Source: an uncultured Lachnospiraceae bacterium (GTDB lineage: Bacteria; Bacillota; Clostridia; Lachnospirales; Lachnospiraceae). Taken from it: a DNA stretch of 18,181 nt. The position numbers and the translations under genes were made by a program. The notes beneath the pieces are model-generated. The model was not told the DNA's origin, made no database searches, and saw nothing but the letters and a program-made list of their open reading frames with translations. Numbering within the stretch: the first letter of the stretch is position 1; the number at the start of each line of letters is the position of its first letter. Shown here piece by piece: positions 13,629 through 18,181 of this stretch. The stretch is from positions 1 to 18,181 of the forward strand of contig CAJTYM010000061.1 of NCBI GenBank assembly GCA_910583835.1, read 5' to 3'.

Positions 13629-13689
13629 GGGTATCCAAAAGGGCATCCAAATCTCCGTATAGTGAAGGGCATGAAAAAAGACGCCCTTC
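13629..13689 (+). repeat. Two 12-base tandem repeats and a hairpin
   Basis: GGGTATCCAAAA (13629-13640) and GGGCATCCAAAT (13641-13652) are adjacent near-copies. A perfect 7-bp stem, GAAGGGC (13664-13670) with GCCCTTC (13683-13689), follows and ends seven bases before the ribosome binding site of the next gene. There is no T-run. Function unknown. Confidence 0.4.
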
Positions 13690-13708
13690 GGAAATGGAGG
13701 TCATGGGC

Positions 13709-13927
13709 ATGGAACACACATTGAGGATCAGTGTTTCAAAGGAGCCGGCATCCGGCGGGATCGTGAGCTGCCGCCATATCTCCGTGAGGGAGCGTTTCCT
13801 GCGCTTCCTCCTTGGGGAGAAGCGGAGGCTGGCCATCATCGTTCCGGGCGATTCCGTCCGGGAGCTGGCAGTGAGTGAAGTCATGGAAGGAGGAAACGTA
13901 CATGGGAAAAGTGAAGTTACTGCTTGA
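13709..13927 (+). CDS. Small hypothetical protein of phage/ICE replication module
   Basis: This 72-residue basic protein (MEHTLRISVSKEPASGGIVS... RERFLRFLLGEKRRLAIIVPGD) is of no family I can name. GGAGG at 13696-13700 favours ATG 13709 over the in-frame ATGs at 13694 and 13703. The stop overlaps the next gene by 26 bases, a tight phage-like arrangement. Codon use is G/C-rich like the neighbours at 13.9-16 kb, which supports a real gene. Confidence 0.65.
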   Translation: MEHTLRISVSKEPASGGIVSCRHISVRERFLRFLLGEKRRLAIIVPGDSVRELAVSEVMEGGNVHGKSEVTA

Positions 13928-14282
13928 CGTCATCGGGGACCTGCGTTCCCTTGCCGACAGCCTGCAGGCCGTTGCGGATGCGGTGGCGGACAATGGTGCG
14001 GCGGAGGCGGAGTTGACGACCACGAAGGAGCCGGAGAAAGCAGGAAAGGCCGGGAGGGCGGCCGCAAAGAACACTGCGAAGAAGGATGCGAAGGCGGCAA
14101 AGCAGGAGCCGGAGGAAAAGCCGCTGACGCTGGAGGAAGTCCGCGCGGTGCTGGCGGAGAAGTCCCGCTCCGGACACACGGACGAAGTGAGGGGGCTGCT
14201 TGCAAAGCATGGCGCAGATAAGCTGTCGGAGATCGACCCGGCAGAATACCCTGCGCTCCTTGCAGAAGCGGAGGTGCTGTGA
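13902..14282 (+). CDS. Small Ala/Lys/Glu-rich protein upstream of DUF2800 gene
   Basis: This 126-residue protein has an N-terminal amphipathic helix (GKVKLLLDVIGDLRSLADSL), a low-complexity Ala/Lys/Glu linker (about 40-80) and a C-terminal helical domain (LTLEEVRAVLAEKSRSGHTD, then VRGLLAKHGADKLSEIDPAEYPAL in parts). Proteins of this build often precede DUF2800/DUF2815 genes in prophages, where automatic labels vary. AAGGAGG (13887-13893) fixes ATG 13902. It overlaps the DUF2800 start (TGATG), which indicates coupled translation. A helper of the replication or ssDNA proteins is a guess from position. Confidence 0.75.
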   Translation: MGKVKLLLDVIGDLRSLADSLQAVADAVADNGAAEAELTTTKEPEKAGKAGRAAAKNTAKKDAKAAKQEPEEKPLTLEEVRAVLAEKSRSGHTDEVRGLLAKHGADKLSEIDPAEYPALLAEAEVL

Positions 14283-15403
14283 TGGGAAGACACGCTTTAC
14301 TATCCGCATCCTCCAGCCACCGGTGGCTTGCCTGCCCGCCGTCTGCGAGGCTCTGTGAAAATTACGAGGATACGGGCAGCGAATATGCGCAGCAGGGCAC
14401 CGACGCCCACAGCCTGTGCGAACACAAGCTGAAGCTGTCCCTCGGCATGGAAACCGAAGACCCGACGGAAGGGCTTTCCTTCTACGATGAGGAGATGGAG
14501 GAATGCGCCTGCGGGTATGCGGAGTATGTCCTTTCCCTTGTGGAGGAGGCAAAGAAAACCTGCAAAGACCCGGTCGTGCTGATCGAGCAGCGGTTGGATT
14601 TCTCCCGGTATGTGGAGGAGGGCTTCGGCACCGGCGACTGCGTCATCATCGCAGACGGGACGCTGTATATCATCGACTACAAGCACGGCAAGGGCGTGGA
14701 GGTTTCCGCAGAGGGGAACCCGCAGATGATGCTGTATGCCTTGGGCGCGCTGGAGCTGTTTGACGGCATCTATGACATTGATACCGTCCGCATGGCGATT
14801 TACCAGCCGCGCCGGGAGAACGTCAGCGTGTATGCCATGGCGAAGGATGACCTGCTCCAGTGGGCAGCGGGCGAACTTGCAGAAAGAGCAAAGCTGGCCT
14901 ATGCCGGGGAGGGCGAGTTCTGTGCTGGGGAACACTGCAAATTCTGCAAGGCGAAGGCGGTCTGCAGGAAGCGGGCGGAATACAATCTTGAGCTTGCAAA
15001 ATATGACTTTGAGATGCCCGCCACGCTGGAGGATGACGAGATCGCGGCAATCCTCGTGAAAGCGGATGAGCTGGCGGCATGGGCGGCGGATGTGAAGGAA
15101 TTCGCATTGCAGCAGGCGCTCTCCGGCGTGAAGTATGACGGCTTTAAGATCGTGGAAGGCCGCTCCAACCGGAAATATACGGATGAGGATGCCGTGGCGG
15201 ATACCGTGAAGAAGGCGGGCTTCGACCCGTATGAGCCGAAGCTCCTTGGAATTACAGCCATGGAGAAGCTGCTCGGAAAGAAGAAGTTTGCGGAGATTTT
15301 GAAGGGCCTTGTGGAGAAGCCGCAGGGCAAGCCTGCGTTAGTCCCGGAGAGCGACAAGCGCCCGGAGATGAACACGGCGCAGGAAGATTTCAAGGAAGAT
15401 TAG
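14282..15403 (+). CDS. DUF2800 protein, RecB/Cas4-like PD-(D/E)XK nuclease fold
   Basis: This 373-residue protein shows the RecB-type nuclease pattern: His43 in GTDAHSL, Asp119 in GFGTGDC, the core IDYKHGKG (131-138) with Asp132 and Lys134, and Gln148 in NPQMMLYALG. A Cys group, C214-x4-C219-x2-C222-x5-C228, follows and resembles the Fe-S cluster of AddB/Cas4-like nucleases. The C-terminal third is helical and acidic. DUF2800 genes are typical of Firmicute prophages and ICEs, next to DUF2815 and a phage DNA polymerase. A DNA end-processing role in replication or recombination is likely. Its start overlaps the previous stop, and its own stop lies 16 bases before the next start. Confidence 0.88.
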   Translation: MGRHALLSASSSHRWLACPPSARLCENYEDTGSEYAQQGTDAHSLCEHKLKLSLGMETEDPTEGLSFYDEEMEECACGYAEYVLSLVEEAKKTCKDPVVLIEQRLDFSRYVEEGFGTGDCVIIADGTLYIIDYKHGKGVEVSAEGNPQMMLYALGALELFDGIYDIDTVRMAIYQPRRENVSVYAMAKDDLLQWAAGELAERAKLAYAGEGEFCAGEHCKFCKAKAVCRKRAEYNLELAKYDFEMPATLEDDEIAAILVKADELAAWAADVKEFALQQALSGVKYDGFKIVEGRSNRKYTDEDAVADTVKKAGFDPYEPKLLGITAMEKLLGKKKFAEILKGLVEKPQGKPALVPESDKRPEMNTAQEDFKED

Positions 15404-15419
15404 TCAGGAGGAAAATCAT

Positions 15420-15992
15420 ATGTCAAACAATGTCAATAATCCAACAAAGGTAATCACCGGCCCAAATACCCGGTGGAGCTACTGCAACGCATGGGAGGCA
15501 AAGGCAATCCAGGGAGGCACGCCGAAGTTCTCCGTGTCGCTCATCATTCCGAAGTCGGATAAAAAGACCATTGCCAAGATTGAAGAGGCAATCAAGGCGG
15601 CCTACCGTGAGGGTGAAGCGAAGCTGAAGGGGAACGGCAGGAGCGTCCCTGCCCTTTCCGTTCTGAAGACCCCGTTGCGTGACGGGGATGTGGAGCGTCC
15701 AGATGATGAAGCCTATGCGGATTCCTATTTCGTCAATGCCAACAGCACCACGGCTCCGGGAATCGTGGATGCGGACCGCCAGCCGATCCTTGACCATTCC
15801 GAGGTGTACAGCGGAGTGTACGGCAGGGCGAGCATCAATTTCTATGCCTTCAATTCTAACGGGAATAAGGGCATCGCCTGTGGGCTGAACAATTTACAGA
15901 AAATCCGTGACGGGGAACCGCTGGGCGGCCGTTCCCGTGCGGAGGATGACTTTGCGGATGAAGCCGGGGACGAGGAGGACTTCCTGTCTTAA
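15420..15992 (+). CDS. DUF2815 protein, probable phage-type ssDNA-binding protein
   Basis: This 190-residue protein carries the DUF2815 pattern: TKVITGPNTRWSYCNAWEAK near the start, then PKFSVSLIIPKSDKKT, RPDDEAYADSYFVNANS, and VYSGVYGRASINFYAFN with GIACGLNNLQKIRDGEPLGGR in order. The family is predicted to be an OB-fold ssDNA-binding protein. The acidic tail ending DEEDFLS, with a Phe near the end, resembles the protein-docking tail of SSB. AGGAGG precedes ATG 15420. It sits between the nuclease-like and polymerase genes as part of the replication set. Confidence 0.88.
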   Translation: MSNNVNNPTKVITGPNTRWSYCNAWEAKAIQGGTPKFSVSLIIPKSDKKTIAKIEEAIKAAYREGEAKLKGNGRSVPALSVLKTPLRDGDVERPDDEAYADSYFVNANSTTAPGIVDADRQPILDHSEVYSGVYGRASINFYAFNSNGNKGIACGLNNLQKIRDGEPLGGRSRAEDDFADEAGDEEDFLS

Positions 15993-16015
15993 CAGCATAA
16001 TGGGACACAGCCTCC

Positions 16016-16064
16016 GGGTGGCGGGGAATGGGCATCTGCTTTTTCCCTGCCGCCCTTAAGGCGG
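16016..16064 (+). promoter_or_regulatory. Mutually exclusive hairpins before the HNH gene
   Basis: The first hairpin pairs 16016-16028 with 16043-16055 over 13 bp (two G-U). The second pairs CCGCC (16050-16054) with GGCGG (16060-16064). They share 16050-16055, so only one can form. Neither has a T-run. They lie just before the ribosome binding site of the endonuclease gene. Confidence 0.5.
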
Positions 16065-16083
16065 TGAAAGGATGTGAAAATGT

Positions 16084-16602
16084 ATGGAAGAAATCTGGAA
16101 AGACATCCCCGGATATGAGGGGAAATACCAGGTCAGCAATATGGGAAGGGTAAAAAGCCTCAGCCGTATTATTTATGGGCGTAACCAATATGGGAGTTTT
16201 GAGTGGAGAAGCCCTGAAATAATCCTGCGTCCAGGCAGGATGGACAAATATGGGCATATGTCGGTGGTATTAAACGGTCCAAGGAAAAGCAGGCTGGTAC
16301 ACCAGCTTGTCATGCTTGCTTTTGTTGGAGAAGCACCGGAAGGGATGTATGTGCTGCACTCAAATGGTGATGCATCGGATAACCGTCTGTCAAATCTACG
16401 CTACGACACGCAATCTGAGAATGTACTTGATGTTTTCAGACAGGGCAAGGCGTGGAAAAAGCTGACCGTTGAAGATGTCGGCGGGATACGTTTTGGACTT
16501 TCGTGTGGGATGTCCTGCACAGAGCTGGGGCGGATGTTCGGCGTCGGGCATCAGGCAATCAGCAAAATAAAAAATGGGGAGAGGTATCAGTGGCTGGAAT
16601 GA
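16084..16602 (+). CDS. Free-standing HNH homing endonuclease with NUMOD4 domain
   Basis: This 172-residue protein opens with a NUMOD4 domain (EEIWKDIPGYEGKYQVSNMG, then RVKSL). An HNH-type nuclease core follows, VHQLVMLAFVG with His73 and LHSNGDASDNRLSNLRYDT with His92 and Asn100. A C-terminal helix-turn-helix (about 127-166, SCTELGRMFGVGHQAISKIKNG) probably reads DNA. It stands in the gap between the ssDNA-binding and DNA polymerase genes, a preferred place for phage homing endonucleases, and overlaps the polymerase start. Its codon use is less G/C-rich than its neighbours, which suggests a later arrival. AAAGGA lies 12 bases before ATG, a weak translation signal. Confidence 0.88.
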   Translation: MEEIWKDIPGYEGKYQVSNMGRVKSLSRIIYGRNQYGSFEWRSPEIILRPGRMDKYGHMSVVLNGPRKSRLVHQLVMLAFVGEAPEGMYVLHSNGDASDNRLSNLRYDTQSENVLDVFRQGKAWKKLTVEDVGGIRFGLSCGMSCTELGRMFGVGHQAISKIKNGERYQWLE

Positions 16603-18181
16603 ATACTTTAGAAATCGATATAGAGTCATTTTCCGATGTGGATTTGTCTAAGGCAGGCGTTTACCGTTACAGCGAATCCCCAAACTTTGGAATCCTTTTA
16701 TTCGGGTACAGTGTTGATGGCGGCGATGTAAAAGTGATAGACCTTGCCTGCGGGGAAAAGATCCCTGCGGAAATCGTGTCAGCATTGGAAGATGAAACAG
16801 TAGAGAAATGGGCCTATAACGCACAATTTGAGAGAATCTGCCTGTCACGCTATCTTGGCCTGCCAGATGGAGAATATCTTGATCCTTTATCGTGGAAATG
16901 CTCTATGGTCTGGGCGGCATACCTGGGACTTCCGCAATCTTTGGAAAATGTGGGAGCGGTGCTTGGCCTGGAAAAACAGAAGCTGTCCGAAGGGAAAGAC
17001 CTGATCCGTTATTTCTGCGTTCCCTGCAAACCGACTAAGACAAACGGCGGAAGGACACGGAACCTGCCGGAACATGACAGAGAGAAGTGGGGGCGGTTCA
17101 AGGCATATAACCTCCGTGACGTGGAAGTAGAAATGCAGATACAGCAGAGGCTTTCAAAGTTCCCGGTTCCGGATTTTGTGTGGGAGGAATACTGGCAGGA
17201 CCAGGAGATCAATGACCGGGGCATAGGCGTGGATATGGAGATGGTGGAGCAGTCAATCCAGATGGATGAGCGTTCCAAATCAAGATTATCAGATGCAATG
17301 AAAAAGCTGACGGAACTGGAGAACCCAAATTCTGTGCAGCAGATGAAACAGTGGCTTTCGGAGAACGGGATGGAAACAGATTCCCTTGATAAAAAGGCAG
17401 TGGCGGAATTGCTGAAGACCGCACCGGAACCACTGGCAGAAGCATTGGTGCTTCGGCAGCAGCTTGCAAAGTCCTCTGTTAAAAAATATACAGCAATGCG
17501 AAATGCGGTATGCAGGGATAGCCGGGCGCGTGGGATGTTCCGCTTCTATGGAGGTAATCGAACCGGCCGGTTCAGCGGAAAAATCATTCAGTTGCAGAAT
17601 CTACCCCAGAACCATATCCCGGACTTGGCACAGGCGCGGGAACTGGTAAAAGCCGGGAATTTTGATGCCCTTTCCATGCTGTATGAGGATATCCCGGATA
17701 CGCTCTCGCAGCTCATCCGCACGGCATTTGTGCCGCAGGACGGCAGGAAGTTCATCGTGGCGGATTTTTCTGCAATCGAGGCGAGGGTAATTGCGTGGAT
17801 TGCCGGGGAGCGGTGGCGGCAGAAAGTGTTCGAGGGTGGCGGTGACATTTACTGTGCTTCGGCAAGCCAGATGTTCCATGTCCCCGTGGAAAAGCACGGT
17901 GTAAACGGGCACCTGCGGCAGAAAGGGAAGATCGCCGAATTAGCCCTTGGCTATGGCGGATCAGTCGGGGCATTGAAATCCATGGGCGCTTTGGAGATGG
18001 GGCTTGCAGAGGAAGAGCTGCAGCCGCTTGTGTCGGCATGGCGGGATTCCAACCCCAATATCACGGAATTCTGGTGGGCCGTTGACCGCACCGTGAAGGA
18101 GTGCATCAAAAAGAGAATGCCAACGGAAACACACGGCATCCGCTTTGATTACCAGAGCGGGATGCTGTTCATCACGCTTTT
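16590..18181 (+). CDS. Phage-type family A DNA polymerase (3' end outside window)
   Basis: The frame is open to the window edge, over 530 residues. An N-terminal 3'-5' exonuclease domain has IDIES (Exo I, about 9-13), YNAQFE (Exo II, about 74-79) and YNLRDVEVEM (Exo III, about 172-181). The polymerase part has GNRTGRFSG and LQNLPQ, motif A VADFSAIEARVIAW (about 390-404) and motif B RQKGKIAELALGYGG (about 443-457). The motif C HDE region lies beyond the edge. This is the compact polymerase of Firmicute phages and related mobile elements. GGGGAGAGG lies five bases before GTG 16590; ATG 16599, overlapping the HNH stop, is the alternative. Confidence 0.92.
   Translation, partial: MAGMNTLEIDIESFSDVDLSKAGVYRYSESPNFGILLFGYSVDGGDVKVIDLACGEKIPAEIVSALEDETVEKWAYNAQFERICLSRYLGLPDGEYLDPLSWKCSMVWAAYLGLPQSLENVGAVLGLEKQKLSEGKDLIRYFCVPCKPTKTNGGRTRNLPEHDREKWGRFKAYNLRDVEVEMQIQQRLSKFPVPDFVWEEYWQDQEINDRGIGVDMEMVEQSIQMDERSKSRLSDAMKKLTELENPNSVQQMKQWLSENGMETDSLDKKAVAELLKTAPEPLAEALVLRQQLAKSSVKKYTAMRNAVCRDSRARGMFRFYGGNRTGRFSGKIIQLQNLPQNHIPDLAQARELVKAGNFDALSMLYEDIPDTLSQLIRTAFVPQDGRKFIVADFSAIEARVIAWIAGERWRQKVFEGGGDIYCASASQMFHVPVEKHGVNGHLRQKGKIAELALGYGGSVGALKSMGALEMGLAEEELQPLVSAWRDSNPNITEFWWAVDRTVKECIKKRMPTETHGIRFDYQSGMLFITL

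Noticed and set aside
1..18181. CRISPR arrays, tRNA/rRNA genes, intact insertion sequences, integrase or attachment sites
   Set aside because: None seen on reading. The evenly spaced CTAC motifs are too short to be a CRISPR, and no transposase or integrase gene is present.

Overview
The window looks like low-to-mid GC Firmicute DNA, most likely a gut Clostridium/Lachnospiraceae-type organism. The reasons are strong AGGAGG-type ribosome binding sites, near-consensus sigma-A promoters, a MacB-like ABC cassette, a cell-surface FN3 fragment, and a phage/ICE replication block typical of that group. This assignment is inference from protein style; no rRNA or other marker is present. The left third is AT-richer, and the block at about 13.2-16 kb is clearly GC-richer, so the window is a mosaic.

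Layout. (1) 1-3367: two FtsX/MacB-type permeases and their ATPase, one tight operon. (2) 3368-5993: a decayed zone holding a C39-peptidase remnant with an in-frame stop, a short MerR-type regulator behind its own promoter, an orphan FN3 fragment behind a perfect sigma-A promoter carrying two identical-design palindromes, and a flavodoxin lipoprotein cut off inside its FMN domain that runs into a terminator. (3) 6057-12162: a compact, apparently intact arsenic resistance operon: arsR, ArsP-type permease, membrane-anchored thioredoxin, ccdA, a tiny Cys-rich ORF, second ArsP-type permease, Cys-rich small thioredoxin, ferredoxin-ArsC fusion, acr3. (4) 12247-13624: a short PhoB-type winged-helix protein without receiver domain, a terminator, a gene-free 0.5 kb with regularly spaced direct repeats in front of a -10 box, a possible small structured RNA ending in terminators, and a sigma-region-4-like protein behind a hairpin that overlaps its ribosome binding site. 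(5) 13709-18181: phage-type replication genes (two small proteins, DUF2800 nuclease-like, DUF2815 ssDNA-binding-like, a free-standing NUMOD4/HNH endonuclease, and a family A DNA polymerase that leaves the window).

How the genes work together. In the ars operon, ArsR should release two near-identical operators (before arsR and before the first permease) when it binds As(III). The ArsC domain reduces arsenate and Acr3 exports arsenite. The two ArsP-type permeases probably export organic or other trivalent arsenicals. CcdA, the extracytoplasmic thioredoxin, the Cys-rich thioredoxin and the fused ferredoxin suggest a dedicated electron/thiol supply. The right end is the replication/regulatory part of a mobile element, and the ars operon is plausibly its cargo.

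The most striking undescribed signal is 12791-12870: six 7-bp motifs in exact 11-bp phase (four with perfect CTAC cores), ending 12 bp before a TATAAT. This is the layout used by PhoB/OmpR-type activators, and it lies about 110 bp downstream of an orphan protein of just that DNA-binding family.
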